This document shows, in pieces, positions 19,218 to 29,830 of a stretch of DNA of 64,000 bases. Location of the stretch: contig NZ_ASJR01000010.1 in NCBI RefSeq assembly GCF_000474745.1, positions 44,196 through 108,195 on the forward strand. Reading direction: 5' to 3'. The notes beneath the pieces are model-generated. The model was not told the origin of the DNA and did no database searches. It saw nothing but the letters and a program-made list of their open reading frames with translations. This stretch comes from Chitinivibrio alkaliphilus ACht1. Lineage in GTDB: Bacteria; Fibrobacterota; Chitinivibrionia; Chitinivibrionales; Chitinivibrionaceae. Numbering within the stretch: position 1 is the first letter of the stretch; each line of letters opens with the position of its first letter. The position numbers and the translations under genes are program-made.

Positions 19218-19724
19218 TTATTCTTCTTCGCCGGAAAAGGTGCGCGCCGCATACTCTTCGTCAAGCATGAGTATACCGTGCCCATCACCTTTCACCAGTT
19301 TCAGTTTGTTTAGCACAGTGGAAAAGAGATCTTCCTCTTCAACCTGCTCATCCACAAACCAATTTAAGAAACTTCGTGTTGCGTGGTCTTTCTCTTCTAT
19401 TGCGAGATCAACCAGTTCATTAATTGATTTACTAACAAACTCTTCATGAGAAAGTGCTATTTCAAAAGCTTCAATAAGAGAAGAAAACTCATTTTGCGGT
19501 TTTTCCAAGGGACGCAAAGAAACCTTGCCTCCACGATCAAGAATATACCGATAGATTTTCATTGCATGAAAGCGTTCTTCCTGAGTATGTACCATGAAGA
19601 AATTCTCAAACCCTGCAAGATCTTCATCTGCACAATAAGCAGCCATGGCAAGGTATTGATATTCTGAGAAAAGTTCTTTCTGTATTTGTTCATTAAGGGC
19701 TGTTTCAATCTTTTTGGAAAGCAT
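19218..19724 (-). CDS. Ferritin (copy 1)
   Basis: A 168-residue non-haem ferritin, which stores iron as a mineral in a 24-mer. The four-helix bundle carries ferroxidase ligands in KELFSEYQYLAM, EERFHAMK and VDEQVEEED. It is a tandem paralogue of the gene at 19737 with 12 bases between them, and identity is obvious by eye along the whole length. It is the last gene of the flavodiiron-ferritin-ferritin operon. Confidence 0.92.
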   Translation of the reverse strand: MLSKKIETALNEQIQKELFSEYQYLAMAAYCADEDLAGFENFFMVHTQEERFHAMKIYRYILDRGGKVSLRPLEKPQNEFSSLIEAFEIALSHEEFVSKSINELVDLAIEEKDHATRSFLNWFVDEQVEEEDLFSTVLNKLKLVKGDGHGILMLDEEYAARTFSGEEE

Positions 19725-19736
19725 ATTATCTCCTTG

Positions 19737-20243
19737 TTATTGTGTCGGTGGGGTAAAAGTTCGCTGGGCAAACTCCTTGTCAAGCTGCAACAGTCCATGC
19801 CCCTGCTCACCAACAAGTTCAATTTTTTTAAGAATTGTCCGCATGGAATCTTCCTCTTCTACCTGTTCGTCTACAAACCAGTCAAGAAAACTTTTGGTGG
19901 CAAAATCATTTTCTTCTACGGCGTACCCAACAATTTCATTGATAGAGGCTGTCACAAACTGCTCATGCGCAAGTACTGCAGCAAAAACATCCTTCGGTGT
20001 TTGTGCAGTAATCTCAGGTGCATCAATCTTCTCAAGCGTCACCCGCCCATCACGCTCTTGCAGATAGGAACACATCTTCATGGCATGAAAATGTTCCTCC
20101 TGTACCTGCACAAGAAAAAAGTTTTCGAAACCAGGCAGATCCTGCTCTGCAAAAAATGCTGCATAGGCAAGATAGAGATACTCGGAGTATAACTCCTTGT
20201 TAATCTGTCTGTTTAAGGCCGCTTGAATATTCTCAGAAATCAT
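19737..20243 (-). CDS. Ferritin (copy 2)
   Basis: A 168-residue ferritin, the same length as copy 1. The ferroxidase motifs KELYSEYLYLAY, EEHFHAMK and VDEQVEEED are preserved. The start ATG overlaps the flavodiiron protein stop by four bases. Two different subunits could form mixed shells; by eye both have complete metal sites, so neither is an obvious L-type partner. Confidence 0.92.
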   Translation of the reverse strand: MISENIQAALNRQINKELYSEYLYLAYAAFFAEQDLPGFENFFLVQVQEEHFHAMKMCSYLQERDGRVTLEKIDAPEITAQTPKDVFAAVLAHEQFVTASINEIVGYAVEENDFATKSFLDWFVDEQVEEEDSMRTILKKIELVGEQGHGLLQLDKEFAQRTFTPPTQ

Positions 20244-21436
20244 TTTTCCTCCTGTGGTAAGACCTGTTTCATTTGTGTTACAAGGTGTTCACGTTGCTCC
20301 CGAAGATCTTCATCGTCGGGCACATATTTTGTAGAAATGCTCTCTAGAAGAGTAAACCCACATTTTTTCAACTCCTCTTCAACCAAGGAAACACTCTGCC
20401 CTCCCCATCCATAGGAACCAAAGGCGAAGGCCGTGCGTTTTTTGGGAGACAACCCCTTAAGATAGGTCAAAAAAGCTGCCATTGTAGGAAGCATATTATT
20501 ATTCAGAGTTGGGGAACCGACACAGATATACTCAGCATCCAGAACTTTTGTAATAATATCAGAACGATGCGTATGTTGTACACTACATAATTCTGCAGGA
20601 ATTCCAAGCTCTTCAAACCCCTGGACAATATTCTGTGCCATACGTTCTGTTGACCCCCACATGGTATCATACACAACCAAAGCTTTTTGTGACGTACAAT
20701 TATTTGCCCAGGAATGATAGTTTGAAATAATATCAGAGATATGGGAACGCCAAATAACCCCGTGACTCGGACAGACCACGGATATATCTAATTTTTCCAC
20801 AGCGGCCAACTCTTTTTTCACCTGACGACTGTACGGCATAACAATATTAGCATAATACTTTGCCGCCTCCTCCATGACGATATCGGAAGGAACCTCATCA
20901 TCAAAACGTTCAGCCGTTGCAATATGCTGTCCAAGAGAGTCATTGGAAAAAAGGATCTTATCTTCCGGAATATAGGAAACCATATTGTCCGGCCAGTGCA
21001 CCATGGGCGTAGGAATAAAATGGATATTCCGTGAACCAATACACAGGTGATCTCCCTCTTTCACTTCTACATACGAATATGTACCCTGATAATGTTCACG
21101 CAACCCAGCCACCCCCTTTTTAGGAGCATAAATGGTTGCATTGGGGCAATACTCCATGAGTTTAGGAAGTGAACCGGAGTGATCCATCTCAACATGGTTT
21201 TGAACCACAATATCAATTTTTGAGGGATCAATAATTGACGCAATGCGCTCCAAAAACTCGTCCTGCAACGTAGCTTTCACATTATCAATTAAGGTTATTT
21301 TCTCATCCAGTATCAGATATGAGTTATAGGTAGAACCACGCTGTGTCAAATATCCGTGAAAATTCCGGAGGTTCCAATCAATAACACCAACCCAGTATAC
21401 ATTTTCACACACTTCGTTTGCACGAAACATGGACAA
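20240..21436 (-). CDS. Flavodiiron protein (A-type flavoprotein, FprA/ROO family)
   Basis: A 398-residue protein with an N-terminal metallo-beta-lactamase-like diiron domain (HVEMDHSG ligand motif, FSNDSLGQH, CPSHGVIW) and a C-terminal flavodoxin domain (YDTMWGSTERMAQ binding FMN phosphate; GSPTLNNNMLP). These proteins reduce O2 to water or NO to N2O in anaerobes. No rubredoxin or reductase extension is fused. First gene of an operon with two ferritins, a logical O2-scavenging and iron-storage pair. An AT-rich promoter region lies at 21440-21500. Confidence 0.93.
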   Translation of the reverse strand: MSMFRANEVCENVYWVGVIDWNLRNFHGYLTQRGSTYNSYLILDEKITLIDNVKATLQDEFLERIASIIDPSKIDIVVQNHVEMDHSGSLPKLMEYCPNATIYAPKKGVAGLREHYQGTYSYVEVKEGDHLCIGSRNIHFIPTPMVHWPDNMVSYIPEDKILFSNDSLGQHIATAERFDDEVPSDIVMEEAAKYYANIVMPYSRQVKKELAAVEKLDISVVCPSHGVIWRSHISDIISNYHSWANNCTSQKALVVYDTMWGSTERMAQNIVQGFEELGIPAELCSVQHTHRSDIITKVLDAEYICVGSPTLNNNMLPTMAAFLTYLKGLSPKKRTAFAFGSYGWGGQSVSLVEEELKKCGFTLLESISTKYVPDDEDLREQREHLVTQMKQVLPQEEK

Positions 21437-21510
21437 CTCCTCTTTTTATATAAATACTACCTGTATAATATACATAATAGACACTTCTTCTTGCGGAGTT
21501 TAAAGGAAGA

Positions 21511-22539
21511 CTATTCAGTCACACTGTGTAAGATGGCACGAGCCATCTGCTGCAAAGGTATAGTAGTGCGTGAAACCCCTTGTTTAAATGCTTCACCGGG
21601 CATTCCCCAAACAATACTGGATGCTTCATCCTGAATAAGGGCCTTTCCCCCCGCCTGTACAAACTCCCCCATGGCAGAAGCACCATCTTTGCCCATACCA
21701 GTAAGCATAACAGCTACTCCATTTGGAGCAATATATCGAGCACCTGAACGAAAGAGAAGATCCACACAGGGACGTTGGTAAAACAAGCGTTCTTTTTGAT
21801 GAAGTCTCACATAGTATCCTGCCCCACGGCGCAGGACTTCCATATGATAATTGCCTGGAGCCAGGAGCACCCGTCCCGGAAGGATCTGATCTCCATGGAC
21901 TGCTTCACGCACCTGCACCGCACACATGGAGTCAAGGCGTTTTGCAAAGGATGAGGTAAACCCTGGCGGCATGTGTATAACCACGGCCATCCCCGGTGCA
22001 TTGGGAGGCATGGGAAGGAGAAGTTCTTCTAAGGCAATGGTTGCCCCCGTGGAACCTCCAATAAGCACCACTTTCTGTGTTGTCCGTGCCAAGGAGTAGC
22101 GTTGAGGTTGGCGTTCAGATCGATTTCGCCGTGCCGTAAGACGTGAAATATCCGCCACAGAAGCAGCGCGAATCTGACGCACAATGATTTCTATTGCATC
22201 GGCAACACTATAGGCAACCCCCGGTTTTGTAATAATATCAAAGGCACCATACTCCAGAGCATCTAGGGCTATTTTGCTCCCTCGACTGGTGAGAGAACTT
22301 ACAATAATTGTCGGGATAGGATGATATTTCATTATTTTCCGCAGAAAGGTTAAACCATCCATGCGGGGCATTTCAATATCCAAGGTCAATACGTGAGGCT
22401 TTGTCTTAATAATCAACTCACGGGCAACATATGGATCGGGAGCTACGCCAACTACCTGTATATCCCGTTCTTTTGAAAGCTCTCGCCGCAGCACCTGACG
22501 AACCATGGCAGAGTCGTCAATAACAAGTACCCGTATCAT
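21511..22539 (-). CDS. cheB: Chemotaxis response regulator protein-glutamate methylesterase CheB
   Basis: A 342-residue protein with a receiver domain (phospho-Asp in TLDIEMPRMDG) and a C-terminal methylesterase domain. The catalytic blocks GGSTGA (Ser), HMPPGFT (His) and MLTGMGKDGA (Asp) are present. It demethylates or deamidates chemoreceptor glutamates. It is the last gene of the che cluster and overlaps the CheX-like gene by four bases. The usual partner methyltransferase CheR is not in the window. Confidence 0.95.
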   Translation of the reverse strand: MIRVLVIDDSAMVRQVLRRELSKERDIQVVGVAPDPYVARELIIKTKPHVLTLDIEMPRMDGLTFLRKIMKYHPIPTIIVSSLTSRGSKIALDALEYGAFDIITKPGVAYSVADAIEIIVRQIRAASVADISRLTARRNRSERQPQRYSLARTTQKVVLIGGSTGATIALEELLLPMPPNAPGMAVVIHMPPGFTSSFAKRLDSMCAVQVREAVHGDQILPGRVLLAPGNYHMEVLRRGAGYYVRLHQKERLFYQRPCVDLLFRSGARYIAPNGVAVMLTGMGKDGASAMGEFVQAGGKALIQDEASSIVWGMPGEAFKQGVSRTTIPLQQMARAILHSVTE

Positions 22540-23012
22540 TTACTTTGTATCTCATGAAATACACAGAGCAGGGGGTAATCCTCCGATTCAAGCCATGCTC
22601 GCATTTCACTGGCTTCATCATCCATGAGAACATCCCGATCCAGACGATACGGAACTGTGAGATTAAAAAGTATATCTTCTCCATAAATAGAGCTGAGAAC
22701 ATTTCCAGCTACGATATTTAAGATTTCCCGAAGAGCATCATCTCCCTTCGACACAGCACGCTCGTCTCCTTCATCGATGCCAAGCATATTTGCTGCTGCA
22801 ATGGTTGAAATACCCGGAGGGTACCAGAGATGAACCTCCCCATGTACCGTTTTATCTTCATCTTCATACGATACGGCAGCCCCCTGGGCGTCCCATGTTG
22901 CAACATCAGGGGTAGCCCCTTCATCAAGTAGGGCGGTAAAGAGATAGGCCGACTCTTCAAGAATCACACCAGCTGTTCTCTCAAGTATTGCTCGTATATC
23001 ACTCTGCTTCAT
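22536..23012 (-). CDS. CheX/CheC-like chemotaxis phosphatase
   Basis: A 158-residue protein of the CheC/CheX/FliY group. The motif DALREILNIVAGNVLSSIYGE contains the E-x2-N active-site pattern used to dephosphorylate CheY-P. Only one such motif is clear, which points to CheX rather than CheC. It is placed between cheY and cheB with overlaps at both ends, matching a role in ending the CheY-P signal. No CheZ is seen. Confidence 0.8.
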   Translation of the reverse strand: MKQSDIRAILERTAGVILEESAYLFTALLDEGATPDVATWDAQGAAVSYEDEDKTVHGEVHLWYPPGISTIAAANMLGIDEGDERAVSKGDDALREILNIVAGNVLSSIYGEDILFNLTVPYRLDRDVLMDDEASEMRAWLESEDYPLLCVFHEIQSK

Positions 23013-23391
23013 CCCAACCTCCCAAAGTAGTCAGTATAAGGGCGCGTATTTTTTCTGGAGTAAAGGGTTTTTTAATATACCCGCATACCCCCAAGGCGGT
23101 GAGTTGATCAATTCTCTTTTGACTCGCCTCAGATGATATCACCGCCGCGGGAATTTGTGCTAAATCAGAGGACTCGTGCATCCGTGTAATTAACTCAACC
23201 CCATTCATGTTCGGCATATGAATATCCGTAAAGAGGATATCAACCCACTGTTCTTGCAAAACCTTCAACGCTTGAGCACCGTCTTCCACGGAAATAATGT
23301 GTTTTACCGGTAAACGGGTCATACCGATGGTTCTCTCCAAAGACCCTCGAATAACTTCGGAATCATCGGCTATCAAGATTGTATACGCCAT
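22999..23391 (-). CDS. cheY: Chemotaxis response regulator CheY
   Basis: A 130-residue single receiver domain. It has the acidic pair near the N-terminus (IADDSEV), the phospho-acceptor Asp in ILFTDIHMPNMNG, a conserved Ser (VISSE) and the lysine in KKPFTPE. It is the likely output of CheA, binding the flagellar switch when phosphorylated. Its 3' end overlaps the CheX-like gene start by 14 bases. Confidence 0.9.
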   Translation of the reverse strand: MAYTILIADDSEVIRGSLERTIGMTRLPVKHIISVEDGAQALKVLQEQWVDILFTDIHMPNMNGVELITRMHESSDLAQIPAAVISSEASQKRIDQLTALGVCGYIKKPFTPEKIRALILTTLGGWDEAE

Positions 23392-23409
23392 GGTCGCACT
23401 CCCATACTA

Positions 23410-23886
23410 TTAAAGAATTAATTTATTGCCCCTACTTGTGATCCACGTCTCACCTTCAACCATATCCAAATAGAGGGTTCGAGGCATATTCTCTCCCACA
23501 TGTTCAGCATCAATAAAAATATTGTTTTTCCAGAAAATCTTTCTGGCAACCATAATATTTCGCTTCCCGGTCTCTGTAAAAGAACTCTCATACATCATGG
23601 CCCCTCCAGCAATAACAACACGCATATTCTGCTTTTTTGCACCATGAGTATAGAGCGTACGAAACAAACGAGGAATACCCGTATCGCCAAACATGTAGGG
23701 GTTGTTTTTAGCCTTCTCCGGATTGAGCCGAGATGAAGGCAGGAGAAAGTGAAGCATTCCTCCCACCCGTGCAGCTTGATCATATACAGCAACCCCCAAA
23801 CATGAACCAAGCGAGTAGGTTACGATAAGATCTGAAGCACTCGTACTGTACTTCATATCTGAGACATTTACAATTTTTCTACCCAT
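23410..23886 (-). CDS. cheD: Chemoreceptor glutamine deamidase CheD
   Basis: A 158-residue protein with the CheD signature: YSLGSCLGVAVYD containing the catalytic Cys, then MLHFLLPSSR with the His, and a G-x-A segment near VVIAGGAMM. CheD deamidates receptor glutamines and interacts with CheC-type phosphatases, so its pairing with the CheX-like gene makes sense. It sits between cheA and cheY in one transcription unit. Confidence 0.93.
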   Translation of the reverse strand: MGRKIVNVSDMKYSTSASDLIVTYSLGSCLGVAVYDQAARVGGMLHFLLPSSRLNPEKAKNNPYMFGDTGIPRLFRTLYTHGAKKQNMRVVIAGGAMMYESSFTETGKRNIMVARKIFWKNNIFIDAEHVGENMPRTLYLDMVEGETWITSRGNKLIL

Positions 23887-23904
23887 ACACCAATCCCTGA
23901 ATCA

Positions 23905-26409
23905 TTATTCTCGTCCCTTTGCCATGGCCAAAATAGCTGAGATATCAAGAATAAGGCTCACGTTGCCATCACTCATAATAGCCCCGCCTGTTACTCCCGG
24001 CATATGACCGATTCCCTGTATGGTTTTTATAACCACTTGCTGCTGTCCTATAATGTGGTCTACCCCAAGGGCTAAACGTTCGCCATTGAGATCTTCCACA
24101 ACTATGATAATACCCGAAAATGTACTCCCATCACAAGAAGAGAGAAAGAGATCCTGCAAGGTGCAAAAAACAATATGTTCGCCACGAAAAAAAACCATTT
24201 TTCCATGGTTTCCCGCCACATTCTTAATCTCATCTTCCTTTGATCGATATGTTTCAACAATAGATAACTTGGGAATAATAAAACGTTTTTCACCGCACCC
24301 AATAATCATTCCGTCAATACTTGCCAAGGTAAGGGGCAAACGAATTGAAAACAGGGTACCCACCTTCTTCTCTGAATGAATGGTTATGGCTCCCCGTAAC
24401 TGTCTAATATTGCGTTGTACAACATCCATGCCCACCCCACGTCCCGAGACATCCGTTACCTCACTACTGGTAGAAAACCCCGGTGCAAAAATCATCTGGA
24501 AACACTCTTTATCAGAGATGCTTTGACCGGGTTTGTACAGGTTCATCCGTTCTGCCTTTGCTAAAATAGCATCCCGATCTAATCCACGACCATCATCCTC
24601 TATTTCAATAAAGATGCTGCCGGATCGGTGAAATGCCCGTAGGGTGATGCGTCCTGTTGCGCTCTTTCCGTTGCTTTCCCGCTCATACACATCTGATTCA
24701 ATGCCGTGATCAACCGAATTCCGTACCATATGTATAAGGGGGTCTCCGATACTTTCCACAAGAGATTTATCAATCTCCGTATCCTCTCCTTCCATAACAA
24801 ACTCTACAGGTTTATTAAATTTCTTTGAGAGCTCACGCACCAACCGGGCCATTTTCTGAAACGTTGGGCGAATACTCACCATGCGAAGAGACATGGAAAG
24901 CTCCTGCACTTGACGCATAATACGATCTGCATGGGTTATCTTCTTTGTTAATGCAGGCAATTCTGCGTCCGCCACCTGAGAATCGGCAAACACCATAGAT
25001 TGTGCAATAACAGCTTCTCCAATGGATGCGATAAGCGAATCAAGACGATCTACAGGTACACGGATTGTCTCTGACACAGCTGTCTTTTTCCTCCCTGAAG
25101 CAACACTACTTTTTTCGGCAGTAGTGGGTACACGGTCGTTTTCTGTCTTCGGTCGAACCGATGAGATATGTTCAGAGGTCTCTTCAGAGTCTGGAGAAGG
25201 GGATTCATCTATTTCAGAAGTACCATGAGAATTCTCACGGTTCTCTTGTTCTAAGGTGTTCTCCGTGTGAGGGGGAGAAGAAACGGTACCGTCCTGTTCT
25301 TCCCCACGGGCATCCGAGGTATTCTCATGAGAAAGAAAGGCGGAAAGATGCTCCATAAATTCTTCGTATTTTTCAGGAGCAGTGTACTCACCACTCTGCA
25401 ATCCCTTTTCAATATGCTCAAGAAATATTTGGAGTTGTGAAATGCCGCCCAAAAGCAAATCGGTAAAGGAGTCATCACATTGACGTGTCCCCTCACGAAT
25501 ACCGCTCATGGCATCTTCAAGACCGTGAGCAAGCTCTTGAACCGGGGTAAAATAGAGAAACCCCGCCACCCCTTTAATTGTGTGAAAACAGCGAAAAACC
25601 GTATCAATACGCTCAAGATCTTCTTCAGCACAGCTCCCGAGAGAAAGAACTTCTCCCTCAGCTTTCTCCAAATGCTCCCGTGATTCCTCAATAAATCCAA
25701 CAATTAAGTCGTGATCTCCGGAAAGAGGGTAGGCCGAGTCATCCCTTTGATCAGAAGCAGTAGTTGGCACATCCTCTTGCAGCTCTTCATCAGAAGAGGT
25801 CGTGCCCTGATCAATCTCATAAAAGCTCAACAGCTTATCTCGTTCATGAGTATAAACGTGTACCTCTTCTTTACTCTTTTCGAGCTTTCGATTAATCTGG
25901 CGCAAAAAATCAAGGAGGGTGTAAAGGGCATCTGTGGAAACCTCTTGAGAAAATCGATCAAGGACATCTTCTATCCGGTGAAGTAAATCAGCAAAATACT
26001 GTAATCCTAAGACACCAAACTCACCTTTCCAGGTATGTATAAGACCACGAATTTCTCCAAGATCAGCCCCACTGTTCTCATACTCATACACAGCAGACTC
26101 AAATGTGTCCAAGGCATCTTTTTGCGCCATGATAAACTGATACAAGAGATCCTGATTTTCTTCCGGAATATCAACAACATCATAGGAAAACCCCTCGGCG
26201 GAGGGATTGCTTTGATCAGCCACTTCAAAGAGAGCGGCCGTTTCCTCATCGCTAATTTCCTCAAATATCCCCTCTTCCAAAAGTTCAAACTTCTCTTTAT
26301 ACAGCAAGTACACCCGAAAGAGCGTCTCTGTATCAAAGTCTGGATTATGCTCTATCTCATTTTCCACAGCCATGAGAGGAGCATGGTACGATGGAAGCTC
26401 AAAATCCAT
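23905..26409 (-). CDS. cheA: Chemotaxis histidine kinase CheA with two HPt domains
   Basis: An 834-residue kinase. It has two histidine phosphotransfer domains (His125 in HTWKGEFG and His276 in FHTIKGVAGF), a low-complexity acidic linker of roughly 85 residues, and a dimerisation helix pair. An HATPase domain follows (MVRNSVDHGIES, DDGRGLDRD, GRGVGMDVV), and a CheW-like P5 domain ends the protein. It phosphorylates CheY and CheB. The ATG at 26409 has no ribosome site. The 5' end overlaps another frame by 58 bases and may continue into it (see the gene at 26352-26897). Confidence 0.93.
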   Translation of the reverse strand: MDFELPSYHAPLMAVENEIEHNPDFDTETLFRVYLLYKEKFELLEEGIFEEISDEETAALFEVADQSNPSAEGFSYDVVDIPEENQDLLYQFIMAQKDALDTFESAVYEYENSGADLGEIRGLIHTWKGEFGVLGLQYFADLLHRIEDVLDRFSQEVSTDALYTLLDFLRQINRKLEKSKEEVHVYTHERDKLLSFYEIDQGTTSSDEELQEDVPTTASDQRDDSAYPLSGDHDLIVGFIEESREHLEKAEGEVLSLGSCAEEDLERIDTVFRCFHTIKGVAGFLYFTPVQELAHGLEDAMSGIREGTRQCDDSFTDLLLGGISQLQIFLEHIEKGLQSGEYTAPEKYEEFMEHLSAFLSHENTSDARGEEQDGTVSSPPHTENTLEQENRENSHGTSEIDESPSPDSEETSEHISSVRPKTENDRVPTTAEKSSVASGRKKTAVSETIRVPVDRLDSLIASIGEAVIAQSMVFADSQVADAELPALTKKITHADRIMRQVQELSMSLRMVSIRPTFQKMARLVRELSKKFNKPVEFVMEGEDTEIDKSLVESIGDPLIHMVRNSVDHGIESDVYERESNGKSATGRITLRAFHRSGSIFIEIEDDGRGLDRDAILAKAERMNLYKPGQSISDKECFQMIFAPGFSTSSEVTDVSGRGVGMDVVQRNIRQLRGAITIHSEKKVGTLFSIRLPLTLASIDGMIIGCGEKRFIIPKLSIVETYRSKEDEIKNVAGNHGKMVFFRGEHIVFCTLQDLFLSSCDGSTFSGIIIVVEDLNGERLALGVDHIIGQQQVVIKTIQGIGHMPGVTGGAIMSDGNVSLILDISAILAMAKGRE

Positions 26410-26897
26410 AAATGCAGTAGAAAAAACGAAAGAATTTCCTGCACCCGTTTTACCGCCTCCGTATCGGAGAGATCCAGGTCAAAACTACGCTCAGCCAAGA
26501 GCTCAAGGCGATCGCGATGTTTTTTTACAAAACTATACACAGGACTTTGCACTTCACTACCTTCGGAAGAGACAGGCTCTTCTGCACTCGCATCATCCCG
26601 AACTTCTTTTGAAGATTCAGGGACACCTCCCAGAGATTCAAAAAGATCCTCAACCCCGCGGAAAAGCATCGTCCATGCACGTTCAGAAGAACTATCATCC
26701 TTCTGCGTGAGAGCAAATAAATTGCGAAAACGCTCCACCTTGCTGTAATAGGCTGCAGGTGCCCCGGAAATACCATCAAGTTCCTCTAGACATTCCATAA
26801 TTGTATCGACGGCGATATCTTGCCCGGCAAGTTTTTCTCGTAAAAGGCCATGAAGATTTGATAAGGATGCAACAATTGCTGTATGGTGCTGTGACAT
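26352..26897 (-). CDS. Unknown frame upstream of cheA, possibly the missing CheA N-terminus
   Basis: The frame codes for 181 residues from ATG 26897, which has GGTGG five bases upstream. Residues about 1-150 look helical and acidic and match no family I know. The last 19 or so residues, inside the cheA overlap, look unnatural (LHLWILSFHRTMLLSWLWK). If one base were added to the run of six A at 26421-26426 (six T on the coding strand), the frame would pass smoothly into CheA (EILSFFSTAFMDFELP). That would give one protein of about 1,000 residues. Either a separate coupled gene or a broken 5' end of cheA. Confidence 0.5.
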   Translation of the reverse strand: MSQHHTAIVASLSNLHGLLREKLAGQDIAVDTIMECLEELDGISGAPAAYYSKVERFRNLFALTQKDDSSSERAWTMLFRGVEDLFESLGGVPESSKEVRDDASAEEPVSSEGSEVQSPVYSFVKKHRDRLELLAERSFDLDLSDTEAVKRVQEILSFFLLHLWILSFHRTMLLSWLWKMR

Positions 26898-26931
26898 GGT
26901 TTCCACCCGCATCTTAAAATGTTTTTAGCAT

Positions 26932-26959
26932 AGTATGACTTATTATTTTTCTCTTGCAA
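26932..26959 (-). promoter_or_regulatory. Candidate promoter of the che operon
   Basis: On the minus strand TTGCAA (26954-26959) and CATACT (26932-26937) stand 16 bases apart, a fair sigma-70-type pair. They lie 35 bases upstream of the first che-cluster start. The 235-base region between this start and gyrB must hold divergent promoters. No sigma-28 flagellar consensus was seen. Confidence 0.4.
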
Positions 26960-27096
26960 TGATAATTCCCCATTCGTCGAAAGAAAGACGCATTCAGCAT
27001 ATCATATTCGCCACAGTAAAAATTCCTTCTGAAGGGGCTTACTTTTTCTTCTCTCCGTATCACCTCAAACGCGTCATAACGTATATTACCGGGTAA

Positions 27097-29049
<1,953 letters not shown>

Positions 29050-29051
29050 CC

Positions 29052-29830
29052 ATGGCCAAAGAAAAACCATACTTCTAACAAACGATGATGGATACGCTGC
29101 AGAGGGCATTCAAGAACTTTTTTCAACCCTTTCAGAGTCATATATAGCGCATATTATTGCTCCGGAAAAAGAACAGAGCGGGAAAAGTCATAGCTTTACC
29201 TATCGGGAAGGCGTGGCCTATACCACTACAGATGCCGGGTATATTGTGCAGGGGACTCCTGCAGATTGTGTCAAGATCGGCTTGGCAACTCTCCTCGATG
29301 AACCGCCTGACCTCGTTATCTCTGGAATCAACCACGGAAGCAATCTTGGCATTGCGGGCTTTTATTCCGGTACTGTCGGTGCGGCTCGTGAGGGGGTGTT
29401 TTGGCGCATTCCGGCCATCGCAATATCCGCCCCTTCAAAGGGAGCTGCCTCAATGAAAAGTCTTGCAAAACGGGCTCATCAATTAATCATGACCCTTGAT
29501 GCACAGGGGTTGCTCCGTCCACGAAGCCGGCATCTGTACAACATCAACTTTCCCAGTGCAAAAACAGATCAAAATCAGTGGAAATTTTGCCGTCAGAGTC
29601 TTGCCTACTATAACGACAGTTACGAAACAAAAGATCATATGGGAGTTCCTCTGCACTTTGTGACAGGAAAAATGGTTGAAATTGAAGAGGATATTTCCTA
29701 TGATATTCGGGCCAATGCCTGCGGATATACCACAGTTACACCACTTACCATTGATGCAACCTGCATGGACACCATCAATGCTACAGCTACTATTAATTTG
29801 CATAATTCCTTTGACAAGGAGACTACATGA
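29052..29830 (+). CDS. surE: 5'-nucleotidase SurE, frame broken near the start
   Basis: The C-terminal 205 residues from 29213 are clearly SurE ([32 protein letters not shown]). The metal-binding NDDG motif lies upstream in the same frame near 29080, but this frame has no normal start codon. The ATG at 29052, two bases after the gyrB stop, is in another frame and stops after eight codons. One extra A in the A-rich stretch 29058-29066 would give [14 protein letters not shown] and a normal length of about 259 residues. SurE dephosphorylates nucleoside monophosphates in stationary phase. The stop overlaps gyrA (ATGA). Confidence 0.8.

Noticed and set aside
26035..26748. A 237-codon open frame on the plus strand
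   Set aside because: It lies antisense to cheA and the upstream frame, with Ser/Arg-rich random-looking sequence.
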